A stretch of 64,000 nucleotides of DNA from Williamsia herbipolensis. GTDB lineage: Bacteria > Actinomycetota > Actinomycetes > Mycobacteriales > Mycobacteriaceae. Positions 42,835-52,469 of the stretch are shown piece after piece. Both the position numbers and the translations under genes were made by a program. Location: NCBI RefSeq assembly GCF_000964005.1, contig NZ_JXYP01000018.1:1-64000 (forward strand). The letters run 5' to 3'. How positions within the stretch are numbered: the first letter of the stretch is position 1; each line of letters opens with the position of its first letter. Under the pieces are notes generated by a model. It saw only the letters and a list, made by a program, of their open reading frames with translations. It was not told where the DNA came from and made no database searches.

Positions 42835-43961
42835 GCTCAGACGTTAAGGGCTTAATCGCGAGTCTCCGCTCTGAACTTATGAATCATGTCGTTCAGGTCG
42901 ACGTATTCTCGTCAAGCGACGCACGTATTGACGCAGCGGTGGATTGGATGATCGACAATCAGATGTCGGGCGGTGGATTCGGCAACGGCAGTGCGGCTTA
43001 TACAGCAATAGCGGTCAATTCGATTACAAGATGGCGTCCCGAATGGCAATCGACAACTCGTTGCCATGAGGCCGCAGAGGCTTTGTTACGTCACGCCGAA
43101 CCTGGTGGCCGTTTGGAAACTGTTTGGGATACGGCGGTGGCGATACGGGCGTGTGCCGGCCACGATTTGCACTGGAGCGAGTCGGCCCTTGGCTTTTTAA
43201 TAGATGACGCCTCACGCGGAGAGTCACCGACGCGCTTAAAGTCACACCACATAGCGCAGCTTCTCGTGACGATCCACGAGTTGAGACCGGAGGAACTGCG
43301 CAGGGCTGCCTGCGCCGACTGGATCCGAGAGATCTCGTCCGAATCATTGGAGACGACATCCGCGTATTCACTTGGCCAGGTAGTTTGGGCGCGTTCGGTC
43401 TTAGCGATTAATGCGGACTCCTCGGCTCGTGCTCAATACGATGATCTGTATCAGTGGTTGTCTTCAGCAACGGTCACTAAGGCAAATTTCGTGGAGTTCT
43501 GTGCTGCCCTGATGGGGCTCGGTACAAGTCTACGTCCGAATCATAAAACGTATGTGTCGGTGAGAGTTGGGGAGATCTTCTCGGATGGTTTTCGCCAAGA
43601 CGGCAGCTGGTACCACGACAGCTGGGAAAGTAGTTGGGCGCTTTTGGCCCTCAGTTCGGTTTCAACAATTCGGAAGATTGAAATGGGTATCCACGATCTA
43701 GGTGACCTATTTGAGGCCGCCGAAACTCAGGCGGATGGACTTCAGGCCACTATCGACGCGAAGTTGCTTGCCTTTTCGCACGGATCATTCTTGCGCATCT
43801 CTTTTTACGTGTCACTCGCCACGTCTATGCTCTTTATTGTAGTTTTGGGTTCAATATTCTCCCCTGATTGGGGATGGTTCTTGGGCCTACTTGGAGTGGT
43901 CAGCGCTCCTAGCGCATTTTCGGTTCGACAATTGCTATTGGAGCGCAAGCGACTGTCGTAG
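42831..43961 (+). CDS. Alpha/alpha-toroid-like protein with C-terminal membrane anchor
   Basis: The 376-aa protein resembles prenyltransferase/squalene-cyclase repeat folds: repeated helix pairs with VDWMIDNQMSGGGFGNGSAA, later VWDTAVAIRACAG and DGSWYHDSWESSWALLALSS (QxxDGSW-like repeats). It lacks a DxDD cyclase motif, so classical terpene cyclisation is unlikely. Two hydrophobic helices follow at about 323-343 and 347-365, ending in a basic tail. The GTG at 42831 overlaps the HAD stop by four bases. It is the only membrane-associated member of the operon and could be its effector or sensor, but no function is recognised. Confidence 0.65.
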   Translation: MSSDVKGLIASLRSELMNHVVQVDVFSSSDARIDAAVDWMIDNQMSGGGFGNGSAAYTAIAVNSITRWRPEWQSTTRCHEAAEALLRHAEPGGRLETVWDTAVAIRACAGHDLHWSESALGFLIDDASRGESPTRLKSHHIAQLLVTIHELRPEELRRAACADWIREISSESLETTSAYSLGQVVWARSVLAINADSSARAQYDDLYQWLSSATVTKANFVEFCAALMGLGTSLRPNHKTYVSVRVGEIFSDGFRQDGSWYHDSWESSWALLALSSVSTIRKIEMGIHDLGDLFEAAETQADGLQATIDAKLLAFSHGSFLRISFYVSLATSMLFIVVLGSIFSPDWGWFLGLLGVVSAPSAFSVRQLLLERKRLS

Positions 43962-44101
43962 GAGTCAGACGAGGCAAAACCGAGTTACCAGGTCTGTCGC
44001 GGTTTGGATCGTCGGTCACTGCGCCCTTGTCGCTACGACCATTGTCGGTGCGCGCGAAGTCGCCCCGGTAGCGCCGGGTCCGCGGGTGTCGCCGGAGTCG
44101 A

Positions 44102-44107
44102 TAGGCT
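44102..44107 (+). promoter_or_regulatory. -10 box TAGGCT of the TIGR03085 gene (leaderless)
   Basis: TAGGCT ends six bases before the ATG at 44114 and no Shine-Dalgarno is present. It marks the resumption of host-type expression signals to the right of the island. Confidence 0.6.
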
Positions 44108-44113
44108 CTGTCG

Positions 44114-44734
44114 ATGACCGCTGCACGCACCGAACGCACCGCCCTGGCCGAGACACTGCGTTCGGTCGGGCCTGACGCCCCGACCCTCTGCGACGGGTGG
44201 ACGGCGCGTGACCTGACCGCTCACATGGTGGTCCGCGAGGCGCGTCTCGACGCGTCCGCGGGCATCGTGATCCCGCCGTTGGCCGGCTACACCGAGCATG
44301 TGCAGAACTCCTACGCGCGCCGCGACTACGGCCGGCTCGTCGACCAGTTCGCCTCCGGGCCGCCGTGGTACTCGCCGTTCGCGGTGCTCGACCGGTTCGC
44401 CAACCCGGCGGAGTTCTTCGTCCACCACGAGGACGTCCGTCGTGCGTCGCCGGGGTGGACGCCCCGAGTACTCGACCCCGCGCTCGAGTCGGCGCTGATG
44501 GCGCCCCTCAAGATGATCGGCAAGAAGGGCCTGCGCTCGGCAGGAGCGCGGGTCGCGCTGACGACCGGCGACGGGGCGACGGTGCTGACCGCGGGGTCGG
44601 GTCCGTCGGTCACGGTCACCGGTGACCTGGGAGATCTGGTCCTGTTCGTCTTCGGCCGCGACCAACTCGACCTGGCCTTCGACGGCGATCCGGACGCGGT
44701 CGCAGCGGTGAAGGCGGCCGAGCGCGGCCTCTGA
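44114..44734 (+). CDS. TIGR03085-family protein (mycothiol-dependent maleylpyruvate isomerase fold)
   Basis: The 206-aa protein has the DinB/MDMPI-type start RTALAETLRSVGPDAPTLCD followed by GWTARDLTAHMVVREARLD and, later, FFVHHEDVRRASPGW. The histidines of HMVVRE and VHHED resemble the metal site of this family. It is high-GC and host-like. In related genomes it lies between rnj and ftsK, so it marks the right flank of the insertion. Its biochemical role is unknown. Confidence 0.8.
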   Translation: MTAARTERTALAETLRSVGPDAPTLCDGWTARDLTAHMVVREARLDASAGIVIPPLAGYTEHVQNSYARRDYGRLVDQFASGPPWYSPFAVLDRFANPAEFFVHHEDVRRASPGWTPRVLDPALESALMAPLKMIGKKGLRSAGARVALTTGDGATVLTAGSGPSVTVTGDLGDLVLFVFGRDQLDLAFDGDPDAVAAVKAAERGL

Positions 44735-44858
44735 CGCTGCCCCGAGCGACGTCCGTTCGGCTCCGTCACCACGGGCTCGGTCACGATAGAGACACGCCTT
44801 CGGTGGGACCGGTGAGGTGCACGAGGCTTATGGGGTTGATGCGGTTTATGGTGAGCGC

Positions 44859-47828
44859 ATGAGCTCCAAGTCCACGGCCCGGGGTTCCCGCGCGGCCGCG
44901 AAGCGCACCTCGTCGGGTTCCTCGACGCGTCGAGCTGCGGCGACGTCGTCCGCGACGACCCGCACGCCTGCCCGTAGCGGAGCCGCGAAGAAGTCCGGAA
45001 GCGCCAGGAAGTCCGGTGGCACCAAGGCCGGGGGCGGTACGACCCGGTCGTCGACCAAGTCCGCGGCCGCGGGGCGTGGCGCGGGCGCCCGGTCCACCAC
45101 GTCGGGTCGCGGCTCGACGCGGTCGACGGCCACCACGCGGTCGCGCTCGACCGCGGCCACCAGGGCCACCGTGGCGGAGGAGACCGCCGAGCACGGTTCG
45201 GTGGTCCGTGCGATCGGTCGGGGAGTGGGCACCAGTTGGGTCCTGCTCGCCCGCGGTGTGGGTGGACTCGCCCGCGTCGGGTCGGGCACGTCACGCGGGC
45301 ACGAGGACCGCTACGCCGACGAGATGTATCCCGACGACCTGGGTCCGGAGCGTTTCGACCCGGATCGCACCTACGCGGACGACCACTTCGCCGACGATCT
45401 CGCCGACGACGGTTATACCGACGACCACCACCCCGACGACGTCGACGGGTTCGACGACACGCCCGTCCGCCGTTCGCGCCGTGAGTCGCCGGCCCCGTTC
45501 GATCGGTCGTCGGAGGAGGGACGCCGCAGAGATGGTGCCGCCCTCGCGCTCGTGGCCGTCGCGATCCTGGTCGCCGTCGGTGTCTGGTTCCACGCTGCCG
45601 GACCGATCGGCGCCTTCATCGACACCGCCGTGCGCTCCGTCGTCGGCGGGGCGGCCGTCGTCGTTCCCGTCCTGGCCATGGCCGTCGCCGTCCGACTCAT
45701 GCGGCGTGGGCCCGATCCGCGCAGCCGCGGGCGCAACATCGCCGCCTGCGCGCTCATCGGCCTGCCCGTGCTCGGGATCTGGCATCTCGTCGCCGGTGCC
45801 CCCGTGAAGTTCGACGGCCGCCTCGACGCGGGCGGCTTCCTGGGATTCGCCGCGGCCGGCCCGCTCACGACCGGGCTCACCGCCTGGGTGTCGGTGCCGA
45901 TCCTGGTGATCTGCATCGTCGCCGGGATCCTGCTCGCCGTCCGCATGACGGTGCGTGAGGTCGTCGCGCTCGCATCGGACTACTTCGGGGTGGGGCACGG
46001 GACGCGTCACGACGCCCACGATCCGGCCGAGTTCGACGAGATGCCGGACGAGTGGGACGACCCGCAACACGTGGCGGGTCGTGGCGGTGACCCGTGGGAG
46101 AACTACCCGCCCGACGACATCGAGGACGTCCCGGCACCGACGACGCGTCTGCGGCGACCCACCGGGGTCACCGCCGGTGAGGCGCTGACCGAGCCGCTCA
46201 TCACCGACGCCGACCCGGCCGAGGCCCTAGCGACACGCCCCACCGAGGTGGTCGCGAAACCGCGCCGTGCCGCCGTACCGAAGAAGGCGCCGCCGGCCCC
46301 GGCACCGGTGGCCGAGGACTTCACCGAACTCGTCGAGCGCACCGTGGAGGGTGACTACCGCCTGCCCCCGGCGTCGCTGCTGATCGACGGCGACCCGCCG
46401 AAGATGGGCAGCGCCTCCAACGACGACATGATCGACCGCATCACCGCGGTGCTCGAGCAGTTCAAGATCGACGCCGCCGTCACCGGTTTCACCCGTGGGC
46501 CGACGGTCACGCGCTACGAGGTCGAACTCGGCCCGGGCGTGAAGGTGGAGAAGATCACCGCGCTGGCCCGCAACATCGCCTACGCCGCGGCGACCGACAA
46601 CGTGCGACTGCTCGCACCGATCCCCGGCAAGTCCGCGGTGGGTATCGAGGTGCCCAACTCCGACCGCGAGATGGTGCGCCTCGCCGACGTGCTCAAGTCA
46701 CCGAGCACGCGGAAGGACTCCCACCCGTTGGTGATCGGGCTCGGCAAGGACATCGAGGGCGACTTCGTCAGCGCCAACCTCGCCAAGATGCCGCACCTCC
46801 TGGTGGCCGGTTCCACCGGCTCGGGCAAGTCGAGTTTCGTGAACTCGATGCTGGTGTCGCTGCTGACCCGCGCGACGCCCGACGACGTGCGGATGATCCT
46901 CATCGACCCCAAGATGGTGGAACTCACTCCGTACGAGGGCATCCCGCACCTCATCACCCCCATCATCACCGAGCCGAAGAAGGCCGCGGCCGCTCTCGCG
47001 TGGCTGGTGGAGGAGATGGAGCAGCGCTACCAGGACATGAAGGCGTCGCGGGTCCGGCACATCGACGACTTCAACGCGAAGGTGCGTTCCGGGGAGATCA
47101 GCACCCCGCTGGGATCCGAGCGCGTGTACCGGCCCTACCCGTACATCCTCGCCATCGTCGACGAGCTCGCCGACCTGATGATGACCGCGCCGAAGGACGT
47201 CGAGGACGCCATCGTGCGCATCACGCAGAAGGCGCGAGCGGCAGGGATCCACCTGGTGTTGGCGACGCAGCGACCGTCGGTCGACGTCGTGACCGGTCTG
47301 ATCAAGACCAACGTGCCCTCGCGGCTCGCGTTCGCGACGTCGTCCCTCACCGACTCGCGGGTCATCCTCGATCAGCCCGGCGCCGAGAAGTTGATCGGTA
47401 TGGGTGACGGACTGTTCATCCCGATGGGCTCGAATCGACCGATCCGCATGCAGGGCGCGTTCATCACCGACGAGGAGATCTCCGCGGTCGTCGAGTTCGC
47501 CAAGGAACAGGGCGATCCGCAGTACCAGGAGGGGGTCACCGCCCAGAAGGTGTCGGACTCCAAGGACATCGACGGCGACATCGGTGGCGATCTCGACGAT
47601 CTGCTGCAGGCCATCGAGCTCGTGGTGAGCAGTCAGTTCGGGTCGACGTCGATGCTGCAGCGCAAGCTGCGCGTCGGGTTCGCCAAGGCCGGGCGACTCA
47701 TGGATCTGATGGAGACCCGAGGCGTCGTCGGACCGAGCGAGGGCTCCAAGGCGCGGGAGGTCCTGGTGAAGCCCGAAGACCTCGCCGGCGTGATCGCCTC
47801 GATCAACGGCGCGACGGTCGGTGACTGA
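44859..47828 (+). CDS. ftsK: DNA translocase FtsK
   Basis: FtsK couples chromosome segregation to septation. From the ATG at 44859 it is 989 aa. A basic Ser/Thr/Ala-rich region (1-110) and an acidic Asp/Tyr-rich stretch (about 150-210) precede the membrane segments (about 225-365); a linker follows, then the motor with [18 protein letters not shown], Walker [11 protein letters not shown], Walker [21 protein letters not shown] and [15 protein letters not shown], and the gamma winged helix ([20 protein letters not shown]). An extension to 44817 is less likely. Confidence 0.95.
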   Translation: MSSKSTARGSRAAAKRTSSGSSTRRAAATSSATTRTPARSGAAKKSGSARKSGGTKAGGGTTRSSTKSAAAGRGAGARSTTSGRGSTRSTATTRSRSTAATRATVAEETAEHGSVVRAIGRGVGTSWVLLARGVGGLARVGSGTSRGHEDRYADEMYPDDLGPERFDPDRTYADDHFADDLADDGYTDDHHPDDVDGFDDTPVRRSRRESPAPFDRSSEEGRRRDGAALALVAVAILVAVGVWFHAAGPIGAFIDTAVRSVVGGAAVVVPVLAMAVAVRLMRRGPDPRSRGRNIAACALIGLPVLGIWHLVAGAPVKFDGRLDAGGFLGFAAAGPLTTGLTAWVSVPILVICIVAGILLAVRMTVREVVALASDYFGVGHGTRHDAHDPAEFDEMPDEWDDPQHVAGRGGDPWENYPPDDIEDVPAPTTRLRRPTGVTAGEALTEPLITDADPAEALATRPTEVVAKPRRAAVPKKAPPAPAPVAEDFTELVERTVEGDYRLPPASLLIDGDPPKMGSASNDDMIDRITAVLEQFKIDAAVTGFTRGPTVTRYEVELGPGVKVEKITALARNIAYAAATDNVRLLAPIPGKSAVGIEVPNSDREMVRLADVLKSPSTRKDSHPLVIGLGKDIEGDFVSANLAKMPHLLVAGSTGSGKSSFVNSMLVSLLTRATPDDVRMILIDPKMVELTPYEGIPHLITPIITEPKKAAAALAWLVEEMEQRYQDMKASRVRHIDDFNAKVRSGEISTPLGSERVYRPYPYILAIVDELADLMMTAPKDVEDAIVRITQKARAAGIHLVLATQRPSVDVVTGLIKTNVPSRLAFATSSLTDSRVILDQPGAEKLIGMGDGLFIPMGSNRPIRMQGAFITDEEISAVVEFAKEQGDPQYQEGVTAQKVSDSKDIDGDIGGDLDDLLQAIELVVSSQFGSTSMLQRKLRVGFAKAGRLMDLMETRGVVGPSEGSKAREVLVKPEDLAGVIASINGATVGD

Positions 47829-47905
47829 ATTGCCCGGAACCTGAACTCGCTGACCTGCGACTATGGCGAGCCCCCCACGGCAAAGGTAAAGTAAATTTTG
47901 CTTTC

Positions 47906-48033
47906 GAGGGGAGTATCCCTGTCGCGGCGATCTCGTCAATACGTTCGTCACCGAGCCGGTGCCATCACCGGGTTCGTGTGGCGTTCCGGGACGTCGGCCG
48001 TGTGGTCATCCACACGGCGGGAGAGACCTCTGG
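47906..48033 (+). promoter_or_regulatory. yybP-ykoY (Mn2+) riboswitch upstream of terC
   Basis: The leader carries the conserved elements in the right order: GAGGGGAGTAT at 47906-47916, CTCGTCAATAC near 47952-47962, variable stems, and CGGCGGGAGAGACCTCT ending near 48031. Riboswitches of this class sense Mn2+ and often precede terC or mntP-type exporters, which matches the gene 35 bases downstream. An AT-rich stretch at 47886-47900 is a likely promoter. Confidence 0.82.
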
Positions 48034-48068
48034 CACCCGTGTTCGGTTAGCTGGAGGTTTACGAGTAC

Positions 48069-49073
48069 ATGAACGTGTCCGCGACAACCTGGATCATCAC
48101 GCTCGTGGTGATCCTGGGGTTGTTCATCTTCGACTTCTTCGCCCACGTCCGTACCCCGCACGCCCCGTCGCTCAAGGAGTCCGGGGCCTGGTCGGCGGTC
48201 TACATCACCATCGCCCTCATCTTCGGCGGCTACGTCTGGTGGCAGTGGGGCGGCACCTACGGCGGCGAGTACTACGCCGGCTTCATCACCGAGAAGGCGC
48301 TGTCGGTCGACAACCTCTTCGTCTTCGTCATCATCATGGCGAAGTTCGCCGTTCCCCGTGAGTACCAACAGAAGGTGCTGCTGCTCGGCATCGTGATGGC
48401 CCTGGTGATGCGCGGTGGCTTCATCGCGGTCGGTGCCGCGGCGATCAACGCCTACAGCTGGGTGTTCTACCTGTTCGGCGCCTTCCTGATCTACACCGCC
48501 GTCAAGCTCATCCGCGAGGCCACGGCCTCGGAGGAGGCCGACGACGACGAAGACAGCGCGATCATGAAGTTCGTCAAGAAGTACCTGCGCACCACCGACG
48601 AGTACAACGGCGACAAGCTGTTCACCAAGGCCAACGGCAAGCGCCTCGCGACACCGATGCTCATGGTGCTCATCGTCATCGGCTTCACCGACGTGCTGTT
48701 CGCCCTCGACTCGATCCCCGCCATCTACGGCCTCACCACCGAGCCGTACATCGTGTTCACCGCGAACGCCTTCGCTCTGATGGGTCTGCGTCAGCTGTTC
48801 TTCCTGCTCGACGGCCTGCTCGACCGCCTCGTGTACCTCTCGTGGGGTCTGTCGATCATCCTCGGCTTCATCGGTGTGAAGCTCGTGCTGCATGCGCTGC
48901 ACGAGAACACGCTGCCGTTCCTCAACGGCGGCGAGCACATCAAGGTCCCCGAGATCTCGACCGGCCTGTCGCTGAGCATCATCGTCGGCGTCCTGGTGGT
49001 CACGACGGTGGCCAGCCTCATCAAGGCGAAGTCGAACGACAAGAAGGAGCAGGACTCGATACCGAGCGCCTGA
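48069..49073 (+). CDS. terC: TerC-family membrane protein, probable Mn2+ exporter
   Basis: The 334-aa protein has eight or nine membrane segments and the TerC acidic motifs FITEKALSVDNLFVFV and GFTDVLFALDSIPAIYG; the aspartates are the expected metal ligands. A charged cytoplasmic loop (about 155-185) is Glu/Asp-rich. The ATG at 48069 follows GGAGG at 48053. The Mn2+ riboswitch upstream implies induction by excess manganese and a role in efflux. Confidence 0.88.
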   Translation: MNVSATTWIITLVVILGLFIFDFFAHVRTPHAPSLKESGAWSAVYITIALIFGGYVWWQWGGTYGGEYYAGFITEKALSVDNLFVFVIIMAKFAVPREYQQKVLLLGIVMALVMRGGFIAVGAAAINAYSWVFYLFGAFLIYTAVKLIREATASEEADDDEDSAIMKFVKKYLRTTDEYNGDKLFTKANGKRLATPMLMVLIVIGFTDVLFALDSIPAIYGLTTEPYIVFTANAFALMGLRQLFFLLDGLLDRLVYLSWGLSIILGFIGVKLVLHALHENTLPFLNGGEHIKVPEISTGLSLSIIVGVLVVTTVASLIKAKSNDKKEQDSIPSA

Positions 49074-49091
49074 CCTGCACCCAGCACGTCG

Positions 49092-49128
49092 CGGACCCCG
49101 CCCACCCACCCGGTGGTGCGGGGTTCGC
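49092..49128. terminator. Hairpin between convergent terC and YciI-like genes
   Basis: CCCCGC and CACC arms at 49096-49106 pair with GGTG and GCGGGG at 49112-49123 with small mismatches. It lies midway in the convergent gap and can serve both strands. Confidence 0.6.
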
Positions 49129-49144
49129 CCGTATCAGGCCGACG

Positions 49145-49177
49145 CGCCGGTCTCAGTCGGACTCGCCGGTCTCAGTC
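49145..49177. repeat. Short tandem duplication of the YciI-like gene tail
   Basis: CGCCGGTCTCAGTC at 49145-49158 recurs at 49164-49177, period 19. The second copy holds the reverse-strand stop codon region; the first copy is outside the gene. It parallels the larger infB-end duplication. Confidence 0.7.
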
Positions 49178-49456
49178 AGACAGGGGCCCGAACAGGGGCT
49201 TCCACTCCGTGATCCGGGTCGCGGTGATGGCGTCCACCGCGTGGAAGGGGTCGTCGGCGAGGATGGCCGTCAATGCGTCGGCGTCGTCGGCGCGGAAGAT
49301 CAGGAGGGCTCCGCTGCCGTCGGGGTAGGGGCCCGTCTCGAGCACCACCCCGGTGTCGACGAGGCCCTTGAGCCACTCGCGGTGCGACGCCCGGTGGGTG
49401 TCGCGGGTGTCGGAGGTGGCGTCGACGTAGGTGTACTCGACGGCGAAGACGGTCAT
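49172..49456 (-). CDS. YciI-family protein
   Basis: The 94-aa dimeric alpha/beta-barrel-type protein has MTVFAVEYTYV, HREWLKGLVDTGVVLETGPY, the catalytic-type histidine-aspartate region ADDPFHAVDAI and the C-terminal ITEWKPLFG. YciI-like proteins are related to muconolactone isomerases, and most have no defined substrate. The ATG at 49456 was chosen; the frame continues upstream only as a shadow. It converges on terC. Confidence 0.85.
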   Translation of the reverse strand: MTVFAVEYTYVDATSDTRDTHRASHREWLKGLVDTGVVLETGPYPDGSGALLIFRADDADALTAILADDPFHAVDAITATRITEWKPLFGPLSD

Positions 49457-49491
49457 GGTGTGCGCTCCTGGACCTGTGGTGGGTGGGGATG

Positions 49492-50037
49492 TCAGCGCAG
49501 TGAGGCCAACATGCGGGTGTTGCCCAGGGTGTTGGGCTTGACGTAGCTCAGGTCGAGGAATTCGGCGACACCGGCGTCGTACGACCGGCACATCTCCTCG
49601 TAGACCTCGGCGGTGACCGGCGTCCCGTCGATCTCGGCGAAACCGTGTCGGGCGAAGAAGTGGGTCTCGAACGTCAGCACGAACACGCGGGTCAGTTGGA
49701 GGTCGCGTGCGACGTCCATGAGTCGGCCGACCAGGCGATGTCCGATGCCGTGTCCCGCCCACGCCGGGTCGACGGCCACCGTGCGGACCTCACCCAGATC
49801 GGCCCAGAGCACGTGCAGCGCACCGCATCCCACCACCTCGCCGTCGATCTCGGCGACCCAGAACTCCTGCACCGCCTCGTACAGGGTCACGAGGTTCTTC
49901 TCGAGGAGGATGCGTCCGGCGTACATGTCGATGACCGCTTTGATGCGCGGGACGTCGGAGGTCCGGGCCCGCCGGATCGTCACCGGCACGGCATCGGTGA
50001 CGCCCCCGGTGTCGGCGGACCCCTCGGCGGCTGCCAT
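49492..50037 (-). CDS. argA: GNAT acetyltransferase, amino-acid N-acetyltransferase (ArgA-like)
   Basis: The 181-aa GNAT protein has VTIRRARTSDVPRIKAVIDM, EFWVAEIDGEVVGCGALHVL, the acetyl-CoA loop AVDPAWAGHGIGHRLV and ETHFFARHGFAEIDGTPV. Position between ftsK and pgsA and the sequence match the short mycobacterial N-acetylglutamate synthase, which starts arginine synthesis. The ATG at 50037 is likely, though the conserved domain starts about 15 residues later. Confidence 0.82.
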   Translation of the reverse strand: MAAAEGSADTGGVTDAVPVTIRRARTSDVPRIKAVIDMYAGRILLEKNLVTLYEAVQEFWVAEIDGEVVGCGALHVLWADLGEVRTVAVDPAWAGHGIGHRLVGRLMDVARDLQLTRVFVLTFETHFFARHGFAEIDGTPVTAEVYEEMCRSYDAGVAEFLDLSYVKPNTLGNTRMLASLR

Positions 50038-50137
50038 GGGGAAACAGTAGTACGACGGCCCCGGGGCGGTCGTCGTCGCGGGGCACCGCGACACGCGTTC
50101 GACGTGCTCGCGTGACCTGCGCTCGGGACGCGGCCGT

Positions 50138-50854
50138 GTGACGGATATCGTCATGGGCGTGGGTGATCCAGGACGCACCGATGATCGGCGCCGCGGCGTC
50201 GTCGGACGAGCTGCGGCAGAGGATTCGCCGGTGGCCGAACGGCTGCGCAACTCCATGAAGCCGGTGGCCGACGATCCGATCGCCGACCCGGTCAGCAACG
50301 TCCCGGTCGTCAACATCGCCAACATCCTCACGGTGTTCCGCATCGTGCTCGTGCCGGTGTTCCTCGCGGCGCTCTTCGCCGGCGACGGCCACGAATCGGG
50401 CTGGCGGATCGCCGCGTGGGCCGTGTTCGCTATCGCGGCGATCACCGACCGCTACGACGGCCGCATCGCACGCAACCGCGGTCTGATCACCGACTTCGGC
50501 AAGATGGCCGATCCGATCGCCGACAAGGCCCTGATCGGTTCGGCCCTGATCGGTCTGTCCCTCCTGGGCGACCTGCCGTGGTGGATCACCGCGGTGATCA
50601 TCGCCCGCGAGGTCGGCGTCACCCTGCTGCGGTTCTGGGTGATCCGGCACGGGGTCATCCCGGCCAGTCGCGGCGGCAAGCTCAAGACGCTGCTGCAGGT
50701 CATCGCGATCGGCCTCTACATCCTTCCCCTGCCCGGCGCGGTGCACTGGGTCGCGGTCGCGGTGATGGTCACCGCCATCGTCGCGACCATCGTCACCGGC
50801 CTCGACTACGTCTGGCGCGCACTCCAGTTGCGATCGGCCGGCCGCCGCGCATAG
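50138..50854 (+). CDS. pgsA: CDP-alcohol phosphatidyltransferase (PgsA-type)
   Basis: The membrane enzyme carries the CDP-OH-P motif within TDRYDGRIARNRG and FGKMADPIADK (D-x2-D-G-x2-A-R...G-x3-D-x3-D), consistent with phosphatidylglycerophosphate synthase. Several membrane helices follow. The start is uncertain: the frame opens at GTG 50138, but the first 50 residues are disordered and translation could start later. The pgsA-clgR-pspA order is conserved in mycobacteria. Confidence 0.87.
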   Translation: MTDIVMGVGDPGRTDDRRRGVVGRAAAEDSPVAERLRNSMKPVADDPIADPVSNVPVVNIANILTVFRIVLVPVFLAALFAGDGHESGWRIAAWAVFAIAAITDRYDGRIARNRGLITDFGKMADPIADKALIGSALIGLSLLGDLPWWITAVIIAREVGVTLLRFWVIRHGVIPASRGGKLKTLLQVIAIGLYILPLPGAVHWVAVAVMVTAIVATIVTGLDYVWRALQLRSAGRRA

Positions 50855-51025
50855 GGGTCACGGCTCCTCCGGTGTCACCCCCGACGGGTGACGGCGCGCG
50901 GTCGCACATCCGACCGGCGGTGTCGTCGGACGTCGATTAGGGTCGTCGGAACGGCCGGTGCGAGCGAATCGGGAACTTCCACGGGGTGTGATCGCGTTGT
51001 ACGTCAGTAAGTGAGGAGGACTCCA

Positions 51026-51358
51026 ATGGCAGCACTACTTCGTGAGGCTCTCGGTGGCAGTCTGCGGCGGGTCCGGACGGATCAGGGTCGTACGTTGCGA
51101 GAGGTCTCGACCGACGCGCGGGTGAGCCTGGGCTACCTGTCCGAGATCGAGCGTGGACAGAAGGAGGCATCGAGCGAGTTGCTCTCGGCCATCTGCCACG
51201 CCCTCGATGTCGAGGTCGCCGACCTCCTCCTCGATGTCAGCACCGCGATGCGTCGTCGCACCACCATCGCCGAGGACACCAAGGTCGTCATCCCGCCGCC
51301 CGCCGACTCCACCGGCGCCGGGCGCGCCCGGGGCACCTCCGCCCTGTCGGCAGCCTGA
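51026..51358 (+). CDS. clgR: ClgR-type helix-turn-helix activator
   Basis: The 110-aa protein has a Cro/C1-type helix-turn-helix with [20 protein letters not shown] and [20 protein letters not shown]. ClgR activates clp protease genes and, with pspA downstream, the mycobacterial envelope-stress response. The ATG at 51026 follows GAGGAGGA. The C-terminus ends in Ala, a possible protease-recognition tail as known for ClgR (ALSAA). Confidence 0.9.
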   Translation: MAALLREALGGSLRRVRTDQGRTLREVSTDARVSLGYLSEIERGQKEASSELLSAICHALDVEVADLLLDVSTAMRRRTTIAEDTKVVIPPPADSTGAGRARGTSALSAA

Positions 51359-51494
51359 CCCGCACCACCCGCCGAGGCGGACGTCGCCCCCTGAGGTGAC
51401 GTCAACGGCTAGATTGGTGTCCACCGCACGGTCGGAATCCTCGTGAGATCGGCCGGGCAGGACATCACGCACGAGCACCGACGACAGGGGAAAG

Positions 51495-52298
51495 ATGCCG
51501 AACCCATTCGTGAAGGCCTGGCGTTACATGATGGCCGCGGGCAACGCCACGATCGATGAACGTGCCGACCCCAAGATCCAGATCCAGCAGGCCATCGAGG
51601 ACGCACAGCGTCAGCACCAGGCGTTGTCGCAGCAGGCCGCCGCGGTGATCGGCAATCAGCGCCAGCTGGAGATGAAGCTCAACCGTCAGCTCGAGGACGT
51701 CGAGAAGCTCAACGCCAACACCCGTCAGGCCCTGACGCTGGCCGACCAGGCCGCGTCCCACGGCGACTCCGCCAAGGCAGGGGAGTACACCAACGCCGCC
51801 GAGGCCTTCGCCGCCCAGCTCGTCACCGCCGAGCAGGGTGTCGAGGACCTCAAGACGTTGCACGACCAGTCGCTGCAGGCGGCGGCCCAGGCCAAGCAGG
51901 CCGTCGAGCAGAACTCGATGATGTTGCAGCAGAAGCTCGCCGAACGCACCAAGCTGCTGAGCCAGCTCGAGCAGGCGAAGATGCAGGAGCAGGTCAGCTC
52001 GTCGCTGCAGCAGATGAGCGAACTCTCGGCGCCGGGCAACACCCCCAATCTCGAGCAGGTGCGCGAGAAGATCGAGCGCCGCTACGCCACCGCCCTCGGC
52101 TCGGCGGAGCTCTCGCGCAACACCGTCGGCGGTCGCATGATGGAGGTCCAGCAGGCCTCGGTGCAGATGGCCGGACATTCACGACTCGAGCAGATCCGTG
52201 CCGGCATGAAGAACGACGCCCTGCCCGGTGGAGCCTCGTCGAACCCGGCCATCGACCCGGCAACCCCCGATCTGAACAAGCGTCCCGAGCAGTCCTGA
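51495..52298 (+). CDS. pspA: Phage shock protein A homologue
   Basis: The 267-aa protein is almost all coiled coil (about 25-230), with the PspA start [20 protein letters not shown] and [20 protein letters not shown]. PspA binds stressed membranes; in mycobacteria it works with ClgR and small membrane partners. The ATG at 51495 follows AGGGGAAAG. It is 136 bases after clgR. Confidence 0.92.
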   Translation: MPNPFVKAWRYMMAAGNATIDERADPKIQIQQAIEDAQRQHQALSQQAAAVIGNQRQLEMKLNRQLEDVEKLNANTRQALTLADQAASHGDSAKAGEYTNAAEAFAAQLVTAEQGVEDLKTLHDQSLQAAAQAKQAVEQNSMMLQQKLAERTKLLSQLEQAKMQEQVSSSLQQMSELSAPGNTPNLEQVREKIERRYATALGSAELSRNTVGGRMMEVQQASVQMAGHSRLEQIRAGMKNDALPGGASSNPAIDPATPDLNKRPEQS

Positions 52299-52321
52299 CC
52301 TCCGGGTTGCCGGTGCCCTGA

Positions 52322-52346
52322 GATCCCCGTCTCCGGCGTCGGGGTC
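52322..52346 (+). terminator. Weak hairpin after pspA
   Basis: CCCCG and CGGGG arms with flanking GA/TC pairs enclose a ten-base loop, 24 bases after the pspA stop. It may attenuate read-through into the next gene. Confidence 0.4.
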
Positions 52347-52469
52347 ATCCCGGATCTTTCCCCCGACTCCATCGTGAAGGGGTGACTCGGACCCGTGGTG
52401 ACCGGCACTGTCGAGGGTGACGGGCCGGCACACCGATCGGCCCGGACATCCGATGGAGAGGTGCGGGAC

